Assembly: GCA_945883335.1 (NCBI GenBank)
Contig: CAMCXI010000005.1
Location: 1-64,000, forward strand
Length of the DNA stretch: 64,000 bases
Direction of reading: 5' to 3'
Source of the DNA: Candidatus Methylopumilus universalis
GTDB lineage: Bacteria; Pseudomonadota; Gammaproteobacteria; Burkholderiales; Methylophilaceae
Shown here: piece after piece, positions 24,922-34,212 of the stretch
How positions within the stretch are numbered: the first letter of the stretch is position 1
Layout: the number at the start of each line of letters is the position of its first letter
The notes under the pieces: generated by a model
The model's input: the letters and a program-made list of their open reading frames with translations, nothing else
Told to the model about the DNA's origin: nothing
Database searches by the model: none
Translations under genes and position numbers: made by a program

Positions 24922-27900
24922 ATGAACTTGCCTGAGCTTTCCATTAAACGCCATGTGTTAGCATGGATGCTTTCTGCCGTCATCGTGCTGTTTGGCGTTA
25001 TTTCATATCAGCGTATCGGGATAGACCGTATCCCGTCCATCGACTTTCCGATTATCATGATTAACACCACACTCAAGGGCGCTAACCCTGATGTGGTGGA
25101 TTCAAGCATTACCAGCATTATCGAAACTGCCGTCAATACCACTCCAGGCATCGAGCATATTCAGTCATCCTCTTCGCCCGGCGTATCCACCATTACTATT
25201 ACTTTTGCGCTCAATAAAAACATTGATGTGGCTTATAACGAAGTGCAATCAAAAGTTAGCCAAGTGCTAAAAAAACTGCCACAGGACACTGATCCACCGA
25301 CCATCCAAAAAGTTGACACCAATGCGCAAGCAGTCATTTGGCTGGCGCTCACGGGCGATCGCACGATACAACAACTCAATTTATATGCCATCAACGTACT
25401 CAAGAAAAAGTTTGAAACCATTAATGGCGTAGGTGAAGTGACAATAGGTGGTCGCCGCGATCGCGTTGTTAGAGTGAGTCTCTCCCCTGAACGCATGGCG
25501 GCTTATAAGCTAACTGCAAGCGATCTCATTAACGCCTTTAACAGCCAGCATGTTCAATTGCCTGGTGGATTTTTGGTCAGCAGCCAAACTGAGAAATTAA
25601 TAAAACTCGATTTGGAATTTCACAACGTTAAAGACCTAGGTGATCTAATTATCAATCACCGAGATGGCGCACCCGTTCATTTAAAAGACATCGCAACGAT
25701 TACCGATAGCATCACTGATAACCGCCAAGTGGCCCGCTACAAAGGCCAGCCGACAGTTGGCTTAGGTATGGTTAAAATTGCTAATTCAAATACGGTTGAA
25801 ATTATTAAAGAAGTTCAGCGTCGTTTAGATGAGGAAATCCGCCCTAACTTACCCTCAGGCATGAAGCTTGAAATCTCCACCAATGATTCTATTTTCATTA
25901 ACCAAATGGTCGCCTCACTCAAAGAGCACTTATTTACAGGTACCCTACTTGCGGCGCTCATTGTATTTATTTTCTTGCGTTCTCTGCGTTCAACCTTAAT
26001 CATCGCAACGGCAATTCCAGTATCGTTATTGGGCGCTATTGCCGTGATGTATTTTTCTGGTTATACCTTCAACTCCATGACATTGCTTGGTTTGCTTCTG
26101 CTCATCGGCGTGGTGGTGGATGACGCAATTGTAGTGCTAGAGAATATTTTTCGTCATCGTGAACATTTAGACAAAGACCCGATTAGCGCTGCCATTAATG
26201 GTTCTAGGGAAGTGACATTTGCGGTGATTGCAGCATCACTCTCACTCGTTTGTATTTTTGCCCCTGTGATTTTTATGGACGGCATTGTGGGTATGTTCTT
26301 TAGATCATTTGGCGTCGTGGTGACATTTGGCGTGCTTGCTTCACTGTTCGTTTCACTCACCCTCACTCCTATGCTTTGCTCACGCTATTTAAGTGTTGAC
26401 CACAAAGAAAATAAATTCTATAACGGCATAGAGCGCGGCTTAGCAAAACTCGACTCCACTTATCACTACTTACTCAATTTAAGCCTCAATCATCGCTGGC
26501 GCGTGCTCATCATCACATTGCTATTCGTGATTTTGGGTGGCGGTTATGCGATGAAAAACGTGCAAAAAGACTTTGTGCCCGAAGCCGATGAAGGTAGCTT
26601 CACTATTAGCGTAAAGACCCCGCTTGGCTCAAGTTTGGATTACACCGACTCTCGTATGAAACTAGTTGAATCTACCCTTGCCAGTCACTCTAAAGAAATC
26701 GCCAGCTATTTCGCAACGATTGGTTCAGGCTCCAAAGGACAGGTCAACCAAGGCAATATCAACGTAAGAATGGTACCAAAAACAGAGCGTGAAATATCAC
26801 AAAAAGATTTAATGAAAGAACTCAAAAAGCAGTTTGACCAAATTCCGGGGGTTAAAGCCATACCATCCCCAGCATCGATTGCTAAAGGTCAGCGCTCAGA
26901 AAAACTCCAATTCATTATTACGGGTTCTAGCTTGGATGAAATTGGCAGCCTATCCAAACAAATGCAACAAACACTCACAAAAAATCCTGATATGGGCAAA
27001 GTGGATTTGGACGTGCAACTCGACTTACCCCAGCTAGATATGAACATAGACCGGACTCGCGCAGCATACTTAGGACTAAGTGCTAACGATGTTGCAGGCG
27101 CTGTGAGTATTTATGCGGGAGGATTAAATGTTGCTAAATATAACGACTTCAATGGTGATGGAATGCGTTACGACATCCGCCTAAAAGCAGACGAAAATGA
27201 AATGAAACAAACCACGGATTTGAGCAAAATTTACCTAAGAAGCACGAGCGGTGAATTGGTGCGATTGGATACAGTAGCTAGCTTTACACCGAGCCTAGGT
27301 GCGGCAGTGATTGGGCGTTACGACTTGCAATACTCTGCCAGTTTTTACGCCAACCCAAGCATGCCTTTAGGTGATGCCGTCACTTTAGTTAATCAAACGG
27401 CGGCTAAGATTTTGCCAACCAACTACACACTCAAAATGACAGGCCAAGCAGAAGAATTTGGTAAAACGTTTAAGAATATTAAATTTGTGTTTATTCTTGC
27501 ATTCATCTTGCTCTATATGGTGTTAGCAAGCCAATTCAACTCTTTCATTCAACCTTTCATTATCATGTTGGCTCAGCCGCTTGCAATTATCGGCGGTTTG
27601 ATTGCGCTCTTACTTTCGGGCGATTCGCTCAACATTTACTCAATGATTGGTCTAGTCCTACTTATCGGCCTGGTAGCGAAAAATTCCATCTTACTGGTGG
27701 ACTTAACTAACCAATTGCGAGAGCGTGGCGCCAGTATAAATGAGGCGCTCAAAGAAGCTTGCCCAATTCGGCTGCGCCCTGTGGTGATGACATCGCTCAC
27801 CATCATTTTGGCGTTATTGCCTGCGGCATTGGGGTTAGGTGCGGGCAGTGAAACCAATAAACCGCTTTCAGTGGCCATTATCGGCGGGATGATTTCATCC

Positions 27901-27984
27901 ACACTACTCACTTTGATGGTGGTACCCGCTGCTTACTCTTTGGTGATGAATGGACTGGAAAACTGGAAGGCTAGAAAAAACTAA
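24922..27984 (+). CDS. RND multidrug efflux permease (HAE1 family)
   Basis: This is a proton-driven trimeric inner-membrane pump of 1020 residues. It has twelve helices in two halves, each with a large periplasmic loop. Helix 4 carries the proton-relay pair Asp400-Asp401 (GVVVDDAIVVLENIFR), and helix 10 carries GLVAKNSILLVDL with the conserved Lys. These mark the HAE1/AcrB class rather than heavy-metal (HME) pumps. It forms an operon with the adaptor upstream. Its TAA is immediately adjacent, base to base, to the stop codon of the convergent GNAT gene, with no terminator between them. Confidence 0.93.
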   Translation: MNLPELSIKRHVLAWMLSAVIVLFGVISYQRIGIDRIPSIDFPIIMINTTLKGANPDVVDSSITSIIETAVNTTPGIEHIQSSSSPGVSTITITFALNKNIDVAYNEVQSKVSQVLKKLPQDTDPPTIQKVDTNAQAVIWLALTGDRTIQQLNLYAINVLKKKFETINGVGEVTIGGRRDRVVRVSLSPERMAAYKLTASDLINAFNSQHVQLPGGFLVSSQTEKLIKLDLEFHNVKDLGDLIINHRDGAPVHLKDIATITDSITDNRQVARYKGQPTVGLGMVKIANSNTVEIIKEVQRRLDEEIRPNLPSGMKLEISTNDSIFINQMVASLKEHLFTGTLLAALIVFIFLRSLRSTLIIATAIPVSLLGAIAVMYFSGYTFNSMTLLGLLLLIGVVVDDAIVVLENIFRHREHLDKDPISAAINGSREVTFAVIAASLSLVCIFAPVIFMDGIVGMFFRSFGVVVTFGVLASLFVSLTLTPMLCSRYLSVDHKENKFYNGIERGLAKLDSTYHYLLNLSLNHRWRVLIITLLFVILGGGYAMKNVQKDFVPEADEGSFTISVKTPLGSSLDYTDSRMKLVESTLASHSKEIASYFATIGSGSKGQVNQGNINVRMVPKTEREISQKDLMKELKKQFDQIPGVKAIPSPASIAKGQRSEKLQFIITGSSLDEIGSLSKQMQQTLTKNPDMGKVDLDVQLDLPQLDMNIDRTRAAYLGLSANDVAGAVSIYAGGLNVAKYNDFNGDGMRYDIRLKADENEMKQTTDLSKIYLRSTSGELVRLDTVASFTPSLGAAVIGRYDLQYSASFYANPSMPLGDAVTLVNQTAAKILPTNYTLKMTGQAEEFGKTFKNIKFVFILAFILLYMVLASQFNSFIQPFIIMLAQPLAIIGGLIALLLSGDSLNIYSMIGLVLLIGLVAKNSILLVDLTNQLRERGASINEALKEACPIRLRPVVMTSLTIILALLPAALGLGAGSETNKPLSVAIIGGMISSTLLTLMVVPAAYSLVMNGLENWKARKN

Positions 27985-28506
27985 TTAACGGCGAGTCATT
28001 TTGACTAAATACTCCAGCGCTAAAGACTGAACTTTAGGTTGCCACAGTGCTGGATTGTCGGGGAAGTCTTCAAACTGACCTGATCGCTCAAAACCTAAAC
28101 GCTCATAGAATTCAATCAACTCAGTTCGCAAAGTAATCACTGAAAGAAAAAAGCCCGCCACGCGCCATTCTCTTAACGTAATGGCTTCAGCAGCTTGTAT
28201 CATCTCACGTCCATAGCCTTTATTCTGCAAGACCGGCTTCACCGCAATTAAGCCAAATTTAGCAGTGTTTTCTAGGCGTTCACAGGCAATGCTTGCTACC
28301 ACTTGATCGCGCAGAACGCCCACCAACACAAACGCATCTTCGCGTTTGATGAGTGTTGCAACTTCTGGGGTGGTAATACGTAGTCCATCCAACAAATCAG
28401 CTTCGGTTGTCCAGCCAGCACGGCTAGATTCACCCCGATAAGCAGTGTTCACTAACTCAGCAATTGCGGCGGCATCGCTTAATTCGGCTTTATGGAAACT
28501 AAGCAT
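27985..28506 (-). CDS. GNAT family N-acetyltransferase
   Basis: This 173-residue acetyl-CoA-dependent transferase has the GNAT core: motif A VKPVLQNKGYGREMIQAAE (about 93-111) with the Q/R-x-x-G-x-G/A acetyl-CoA loop, and the C-terminal FYERLGFERSG. The N-terminal FHKAELSDAAAIAELVNTAYRGE is typical of stand-alone GNATs. The substrate is unknown. Its ATG directly follows the stop of the dicarboxylate carrier gene upstream (28507), so translation is probably coupled. Confidence 0.82.
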   Translation of the reverse strand: MLSFHKAELSDAAAIAELVNTAYRGESSRAGWTTEADLLDGLRITTPEVATLIKREDAFVLVGVLRDQVVASIACERLENTAKFGLIAVKPVLQNKGYGREMIQAAEAITLREWRVAGFFLSVITLRTELIEFYERLGFERSGQFEDFPDNPALWQPKVQSLALEYLVKMTRR

Positions 28507-29742
28507 TTATGAAGAGTGCACTAGCTTTTGAACGACCAAGCTACCGACCATGTCGCCCTGCACATTCACAGTGGTGCGAAGGGTATCTAGCAATCGGTCT
28601 ATCGGTAACAAAATCGCAATGGCCTCTGCTGGCAAACCAACGGATTGTAAGACCATGACCATGGTCACCATGCCAGCACTCGGAATACCTGGGGCGCCCA
28701 TGGCCGCAATCATGGCGGTAAAGAACACAATAAATTGTTGAGCAAGACTTAAATCAATACCTGCAAGGTTTGCAATAAATAATGCCGCTGCAGCTTCATA
28801 AAGCGCAGTACCGTCCATATTAATAGTTGCGCCAAGCGGAATCACAAAGCCTGCAATTTCTGGTTTTACGTGAAGATGCTGCGTGGTGCAACGGAGCGTA
28901 ACAGGCAGCGTCGCATTGCTCGAGCTTGTGGCAAAAGCTGTCACTAAGGCTTCACGTGCACCGCGCCAAAACCACAGTGGCGATTTTCCAGTAAACACAA
29001 ATAAAATCAGCGGCAGCACAACCACACCATGGAGTAAAGTTGTGCCTAATACGACAGCAATAAACTTACCTAAAGTAGCTAGCATGGCTGCGTCTTGCAA
29101 AACAACCAACTTGAGCAGTAGCGCAAAAATACCTAAAGGCGCTAAACACATTATCCATCTCACAATACGCATACAGACTTCTAGCGCCTCTTGGAGCAAA
29201 GCCAAGATATTTTTGTAACGATCACCACCCATCACCAGCGCAATGCCCAAAATCAAAGCAAAAACCACCACCGCCAGCACATTACCTTGTGAAAGGGCGG
29301 TAAAAGGATTGATAAAAATACTATGTAAAAACTGCGCGAAAAACTCAGGCAAAGGCAATTGTTTAGCCTCAAAATTTTGCATGGCATCGGCGAACATCGC
29401 TAAGTGCAAACCTGCTCCTGGTTTAAAATAATTGCTAGCGAGTAAACCCAAGGCAATGGCGATTGCCATAGAGGCCACAAAAAAAACTAAAGTCGCGACC
29501 CATACTTTGTGCATTTGCTGATGCTTACGCAAATTGGCAATGCCCACGGCAATCGAGCAAAACACCAAGGGAATTAAAATCATTTTCAGCAAGTCGATAA
29601 ATAAAGTCGCGAGCAAACTGGCTGAATACAAGCCTAATTTAACTACTTCATGCTCAACGCCTAGACCATGAAAATACCAACCTAAGCCCAGCCCAGCGAT
29701 TGCGCCAATTAGGATTTGTAAATTTAGACTAGGTAGCTTCAT
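28507..29742 (-). CDS. dicarboxylate/amino acid:cation symporter (DctA/GltP family)
   Basis: This SDF-superfamily secondary transporter of 411 residues imports C4-dicarboxylates or acidic amino acids with H+ or Na+. It has six to eight helices plus two re-entrant loops. Signature segments are ATSSSNATLPVTLRC (HP1, serine-rich), PLGATINMDGTALYEAAAALF (TM7) and AAMGAPGIPSAGMVTMVMVL (HP2). Similarity to DctA and GltP cannot be separated by eye. It lies between the Nop2-family methyltransferase gene (2-base gap) and the GNAT gene (0-base gap). Confidence 0.88.
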   Translation of the reverse strand: MKLPSLNLQILIGAIAGLGLGWYFHGLGVEHEVVKLGLYSASLLATLFIDLLKMILIPLVFCSIAVGIANLRKHQQMHKVWVATLVFFVASMAIAIALGLLASNYFKPGAGLHLAMFADAMQNFEAKQLPLPEFFAQFLHSIFINPFTALSQGNVLAVVVFALILGIALVMGGDRYKNILALLQEALEVCMRIVRWIMCLAPLGIFALLLKLVVLQDAAMLATLGKFIAVVLGTTLLHGVVVLPLILFVFTGKSPLWFWRGAREALVTAFATSSSNATLPVTLRCTTQHLHVKPEIAGFVIPLGATINMDGTALYEAAAALFIANLAGIDLSLAQQFIVFFTAMIAAMGAPGIPSAGMVTMVMVLQSVGLPAEAIAILLPIDRLLDTLRTTVNVQGDMVGSLVVQKLVHSS

Positions 29743-29744
29743 GC

Positions 29745-31193
29745 TTATGCTTTTGCCTTTTTAGGCGCGGCTTTTTTAGGTGCAATTTTTTTAATAGCTT
29801 CTTTAGCGGCAGCAGCTTTGGTTAAGGCATTAGATTTTGAAATCGCAGCCTTTTTACGTTCAGCTTTTACTGCCGCCTCATCTGCTTCAGTAATCACTTC
29901 TGCCGTTTCAGCTTTTGAATCAAGAGCTGGTTTAGCTGCTACTGCTTTTTCAAACACCGCTGCAAAGAAGCCATCTGTTTGGTGCAGATGTGGCAATAGT
30001 TTTAGGTAATTGCCAGTGTCCAAGTTAATTTGTTGTTGCGCTAGAATGCTATTGGCTGGTACAAGAGCAAACTCAGGATTTGCATTTAAGAACGCTTCGG
30101 CAATCTGTTCATTTTCATCTTGCAACAAACTACAAGTTGCATAAATCAAACGTCCGCCAGCTTTCACCAATTTAGCAGCGCGCGCCAAAATATTGGTTTG
30201 CTTCACTGTGAGCTCCAAGACGTCTTGTGGTTTTTGGCGCCACTTCAAATCTGGGTTGCGGCGCAAAGTGCCAAGGCCGCTGCAAGGTGCATCCACCAGC
30301 ACGCGGTCAAATTTACCATTGAGGCGTTTTAACTTGGGGTCGGCTTCACTGCTTATTAATTGGCTATGTAAGTTAGATAAGCCTGAACGCTTTAAGCGTA
30401 TGCCTAAGTTTTGCAAACGCTTTTCAGACACATCAAAGGCATAAATACGGCCTGAATTACGCATTAATGCGCCCAATGCCAAACTCTTACCACCAGCACC
30501 AGCACAGAAATCTGCCACCATTTCACCACGGCGCGGTGCAACCAATTGCGCTAATAATTGACTACCTTCATCTTGCACTTCAATCTTGCCGTCCGTAAAT
30601 AATACGTGGCGACTGATGGTCATTTTTTGCGCCATACGCAAGCCATTTGGTGAGTATGGCGTTGGCACTACTTCAGTATTTTCAGAGGCAAACTTAGCCA
30701 TCACATCTTCGCGCGTCGCTTTTACCAAGTTCACACGTAAGTCCAAAGCGGCTGATTGATGCATACTTCTAGCGATGGTTAGTGCTTGCTGATCACCATA
30801 TTGCTCAACCAATTTTTCCCAAAACCATTCTGGCAAATCCGCTTGCATGGCTTTACTAATATCATCAGTTTTCTTGGATTTAATTTCTAAAGCCCATTCT
30901 TTTTGCTGAGCATTTAATGTGTCGGCTAAGTCACGCGTACTCATGCCAAGTACACGCACCAAGTAAGCCACTAATAATTTACGCGGGTCATCACCATCAG
31001 CGACATAAGTCAAAAATGATTTACGGCGCAAAACACCATAAGCAGACTCGGCAATAAATGCACGATCTTTAGTACCCAAGTCACGATTTTGCTTAAAGAA
31101 CCAACCAAGCTTTACATCCGCCGGACCTGTGTTGGACAACACGTCTGAAAGCGCCACACCAGCGAGTCGTAATAAATTAGGGTTTATTGTCAT
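29745..31193 (-). CDS. RsmB/NOP2-family RNA cytosine-C5 methyltransferase
   Basis: This is a SAM-dependent m5C methyltransferase of 482 residues. It has a NusB-like or PUA-like N-terminal part followed by the Rossmann core: motif I DFCAGAGGKSLALG, motif IV VDAPCSGLGTLRRNPDLKW with the conserved Cys, and motif VI YATCSLLQDENE with the catalytic Cys. A second family member, the true rsmB, lies at 62256, so this is a paralogue and its RNA target is unassigned. The last 55 residues are Lys/Ala-rich (KKIAPKKAAPKKAKA), like the topA tail. Its ATG overlaps the stop of the DUF3108 gene (ATGA). Confidence 0.87.
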   Translation of the reverse strand: MTINPNLLRLAGVALSDVLSNTGPADVKLGWFFKQNRDLGTKDRAFIAESAYGVLRRKSFLTYVADGDDPRKLLVAYLVRVLGMSTRDLADTLNAQQKEWALEIKSKKTDDISKAMQADLPEWFWEKLVEQYGDQQALTIARSMHQSAALDLRVNLVKATREDVMAKFASENTEVVPTPYSPNGLRMAQKMTISRHVLFTDGKIEVQDEGSQLLAQLVAPRRGEMVADFCAGAGGKSLALGALMRNSGRIYAFDVSEKRLQNLGIRLKRSGLSNLHSQLISSEADPKLKRLNGKFDRVLVDAPCSGLGTLRRNPDLKWRQKPQDVLELTVKQTNILARAAKLVKAGGRLIYATCSLLQDENEQIAEAFLNANPEFALVPANSILAQQQINLDTGNYLKLLPHLHQTDGFFAAVFEKAVAAKPALDSKAETAEVITEADEAAVKAERKKAAISKSNALTKAAAAKEAIKKIAPKKAAPKKAKA

Positions 31194-32248
31194 TTTGCGA
31201 TATCGGTGTCTATGCGAGTGGCGATGAATTCGAACCCGCTACCGTCCTTTGTTATTTTCAAAATTTTAATGGGGATAAATCGATAATCTTCTGCTAACCA
31301 GACATCAGTCTTTTCTTCTGCATCACCGCTACTTTTAGCAATGTGATACGTATTAATTTGGCCAAACTTGGTCGCAATCACTTCTTCAGAAATAAACTGA
31401 TAGTTATAAACGCGCACCATTTTTCCATTGGTTAAAGGCCATTCCATTCGCTCCAGTGGTGGCACAAACATAAACTGATACATAAAGCTTAAAAAGTCCT
31501 GTGTGCCTTCTAGCAATTCTTCAACGATTTCTGACTTTGATGTTTTGAGGGTCAATTTATGATTAACCCAATCAAAATTAGCTGCCTGTAATTTTTCTGG
31601 CTTGGTTGTGATATCAAGGCGGTAAGCTTCTGGCTGTAAGCCCTGATCGGTAATTTTACCAACGCTAGTTTCAATACGTTTTCCTGCAAAAGCTATCGAG
31701 GCCAAGCCAACCGCTTCGATCTCGCTACGCAAAATGTAACGGCCATCCGGCTCGGCTTGGTATCGGTAATGCGCACGCCCCCTGCCAAAACCATTCACAC
31801 GTTTTACATCAAAATCCATGTCCACAAATGAAGGTGCTGACAATCGTGCCATCTCTTCATAGGCCGGCCTATCTTCCTCGCGCCATAAGGGCTCGACCAC
31901 TTTGGGTGCCTCTGCTTGCTCACTTACTTGCATATCGTCTGGCTCACGGCTCACTTCGTTTGACGATTGCTTATGCTTTACTGGCTGCTTTGCTTTTTTA
32001 GGTGCTAGAGGTTTCTTTACTATTTTTTTTACTGGCGGTGGAAGCAATTTGGCTTCTATCAAGTGTGATGGCGATTCAAAATTCGGCATCTCAAAATGCC
32101 AACCACCCAACAATAAGGTATGCAATAAAATCGATAACAATACTGCCCACAGCCAGCGTTGAGGGATATTAATTTTTCGCAATTGAGTAGTTAAGTAGCT
32201 GCTATTTTTCAAATGAAGTTTTACTGATTTTTTCAAAAAAAAGATCAA
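31190..32248 (-). CDS. DUF3108 protein with TonB-like N-terminus
   Basis: The 352-residue product has one N-terminal membrane helix (WLWAVLLSILLHTLLLGGW, about 33-51), then a Pro/Lys-rich stretch (LPPPVKKIVKKPLAPKK) like the periplasm-spanning part of TonB proteins. A DUF3108 domain of about 200 residues (about 140-345) follows, containing GRAHYRYQAEPDGRYIL and GTQDFLSFMYQFMF. It is probably inner-membrane anchored and periplasmic; function is unknown. The start is uncertain: only TTG codons are in frame, while a good ATG at 32255 is one frame off across an eight-T run. It is a paralogue of the next gene upstream. Confidence 0.75.
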   Translation of the reverse strand: MIFFLKKSVKLHLKNSSYLTTQLRKINIPQRWLWAVLLSILLHTLLLGGWHFEMPNFESPSHLIEAKLLPPPVKKIVKKPLAPKKAKQPVKHKQSSNEVSREPDDMQVSEQAEAPKVVEPLWREEDRPAYEEMARLSAPSFVDMDFDVKRVNGFGRGRAHYRYQAEPDGRYILRSEIEAVGLASIAFAGKRIETSVGKITDQGLQPEAYRLDITTKPEKLQAANFDWVNHKLTLKTSKSEIVEELLEGTQDFLSFMYQFMFVPPLERMEWPLTNGKMVRVYNYQFISEEVIATKFGQINTYHIAKSSGDAEEKTDVWLAEDYRFIPIKILKITKDGSGFEFIATRIDTDIAK

Positions 32249-32280
32249 AAATCATTTCGCACAAAACGCATCTAAGGTCA

Positions 32281-33051
32281 CTAGTCAATATGAATACTGG
32301 TCAAGTTTTGCTCTATGGTCTTGCCATTTTCTTCACGCATGATGATTTTCACTGGCAAGTAAAAATTTTCTACTGCTAACCAAAACTCTCTTTCATTAAG
32401 GCCGCTAGTCTGACTCGGATTGCTTAAATGTAAAGTCTTAAATTGACCTGCATCAACCATTAAGCTCACATCACGCTCTACTACTTTATAGCTATAAACA
32501 CGCTGTTTTTTGCCTGTTGTAATAGGCGTACTGCCTTCATCTGTCTTTGGCGGAAAAAGCATCCACTGATAAACAAAGCTCGCAACATCTTGCGTGCCTT
32601 TAGCTAAGGGCTCCGTGGTGACATTCCCTTTATTTTTCATACTTAATTGATTAGCAACCCAGTCAAAATCGGCATAAAAAGCCTTTTTCTCATTATCACC
32701 TTGGTGTTGTTCAAAGTGCTTAGGCTGCAAGCCTTCTGTATTGACAACTCCTTCGCTCTTCAAAATGCGCTTGCCATAAAGCGCTGCCAATCCCACGCCT
32801 TCGGTCACGCTTTCAATCACATATTGATCGCCTGTTTGTTTGAATGTTTCAGTCACATTGGCAAACGGCTTGCCGTTGAGAGTGGCTTGGTAGGATAGCG
32901 TGACATTTTTTGGCGCAGCAAAAACAAGATTTGAGATGGCCAAAAAACTTGCCAGAAAACCAAATAAGGCTAATTTAGCTAAGGTTTTAATGTTAAACCA
33001 CCACCGTTGGTGCTTCACCCACTTGTTGCTTACGGATAAAGCCAATTTCAA
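32281..33051 (-). CDS. DUF3108 protein, exported
   Basis: This DUF3108 protein has an N-terminal signal-like helix ([19 protein letters not shown]) and then the family domain ([20 protein letters not shown] to the C-terminus). Shared blocks with the neighbouring paralogue include [36 protein letters not shown] and [28 protein letters not shown]. It is periplasmic or membrane-attached, with no known activity. The start is non-ATG: TTG at 33051 (GGCGAG upstream) or GTG at 33018. Both lie inside the end of purM, implying translational coupling. Confidence 0.75.
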   Translation of the reverse strand: MKLALSVSNKWVKHQRWWFNIKTLAKLALFGFLASFLAISNLVFAAPKNVTLSYQATLNGKPFANVTETFKQTGDQYVIESVTEGVGLAALYGKRILKSEGVVNTEGLQPKHFEQHQGDNEKKAFYADFDWVANQLSMKNKGNVTTEPLAKGTQDVASFVYQWMLFPPKTDEGSTPITTGKKQRVYSYKVVERDVSLMVDAGQFKTLHLSNPSQTSGLNEREFWLAVENFYLPVKIIMREENGKTIEQNLTSIHID

Positions 33052-34045
33052 ACACTTGCTCGCCTTCGGCTTCTAGCAAGTCCATCGCCGCTTTTGCTTG
33101 ATCTTTGGACACAATCACGACCATACCAATGCCGCAATTAAATGTTTTGTGCATTTCGCTTTCAGCCACGTTGCCTTCTGCTTGTAACCATGTGAATAAA
33201 GGCGGCATATCCCAGCTGCCTTTTTTGATTTCAGCAGTAAAGCCTTTGGGCAATACCCGTGGCACGTTTTCTGTAATGCCACCGCCAGTGATATGCGCCA
33301 TGCCTTTTACTGAGATGGACGAAATTAATTTAAGCAAAGGTTTTACGTAAATACGCGTTGGCGCCATCACCACATCTTTGAATGGTTTGCCGTGGAAGTC
33401 TGCATTAAAATCAATGCCTGATTTCTCAATCAATTTACGAATCAACGAGTATCCGTTTGAATGTGCACCGCTTGAAGCTAAGCCCAACACTACATCCCCC
33501 TCAGCGATTTTTTTCCCTGTAATAATGCTTTCTTTATCCACACAACCCACTGCAAAACCAGCCAAGTCATACTCACCTGCAGGATACATGCCTGGCATTT
33601 CAGCCGTTTCACCGCCCACCAATGCACAGCCTGATTGTTCACAACCTTGGGCAATGCCTTTAATCACTTGCGCTGCCGTACCTACTTCTAGCTTGCCGCA
33701 TGCAAAGTAATCTAAGAAAAATAACGGCTCAGCACCTTGCACTAAAATATCGTTCACGCTCATTGCAACAAGGTCGATACCCACGGTGTCGTGTTTATTC
33801 AGTTCAAAAGCGAGTTTTAATTTAGTACCTACACCATCAGTGCCTGACACCAATACTGGATTTTTGAATTTTTTTGGCATCTCAAACAATGAGCCAAAGC
33901 CGCCAATCCCGCCCAAAACCTCAGGCCGCATGGTGCGTTTTGCGAAAGGCTTAATCTGTTCAACCAGCGCGTCACCAGCCTCAATATCTACCCCAGCATC
34001 ACGGTAACTGATAGATGTGCCATTGGTTTGGTCGTTCGAATTCAA
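32993..34045 (-). CDS. purM: phosphoribosylformylglycinamidine cyclo-ligase
   Basis: PurM (AIR synthetase) closes the imidazole ring in the fifth step of purine synthesis using ATP. The 350-residue protein has the N-terminal [16 protein letters not shown], the [10 protein letters not shown] loop, and [21 protein letters not shown] in the catalytic dimer interface. Length is standard. It is divergent from hda, an arrangement found in many betaproteobacteria. The upstream region carries a nested inverted repeat followed on the minus strand by a U-rich tract (34082-34134). Confidence 0.95.
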   Translation of the reverse strand: MNSNDQTNGTSISYRDAGVDIEAGDALVEQIKPFAKRTMRPEVLGGIGGFGSLFEMPKKFKNPVLVSGTDGVGTKLKLAFELNKHDTVGIDLVAMSVNDILVQGAEPLFFLDYFACGKLEVGTAAQVIKGIAQGCEQSGCALVGGETAEMPGMYPAGEYDLAGFAVGCVDKESIITGKKIAEGDVVLGLASSGAHSNGYSLIRKLIEKSGIDFNADFHGKPFKDVVMAPTRIYVKPLLKLISSISVKGMAHITGGGITENVPRVLPKGFTAEIKKGSWDMPPLFTWLQAEGNVAESEMHKTFNCGIGMVVIVSKDQAKAAMDLLEAEGEQVFEIGFIRKQQVGEAPTVVV

Positions 34046-34081
34046 AGCTTTCTCGCTTTCTACAAGATAAAAACAAATAAA

Positions 34082-34134
34082 AGGTTAAAATACACATTGG
34101 TCGGGTATTTTTTGTGATACCCGAATTTTAACCT
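34082..34134 (-). promoter_or_regulatory. nested stem-loop in the purM leader / purM-hda intergenic region
   Basis: Outer arms AGGTTAAAAT (34082-34091) and ATTTTAACCT (34125-34134) enclose an 8-bp inner hairpin TCGGGTAT/ATACCCGA (34101-34124). On the minus strand the structure is followed by TTTTATTTGTTTTT, 37 bases before the purM ATG. It looks like a terminator or attenuator located ahead of purM, where no upstream minus-strand gene needs terminating. Function is inference. Confidence 0.45.
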
Positions 34135-34212
34135 AAATGACACCTAAACGAGAAAAGACTGAACGATAAAAGCCGAGTTATTCTGCTTTAATTGCTTTGC
34201 AAGATTAAATTA

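Noticed and set aside
29745-31193. Calling this gene rsmB
   Set aside because: The fmt-linked gene at 62256 has the NusB-like domain and the canonical location, so it is RsmB. This one is a NOP2-family paralogue with an unknown target.
33018-33051. Frameshift between purM and the DUF3108 gene
   Set aside because: Both frames are intact and merely overlap. Non-ATG starts (TTG 33051 or GTG 33018) explain the arrangement without a sequence error.
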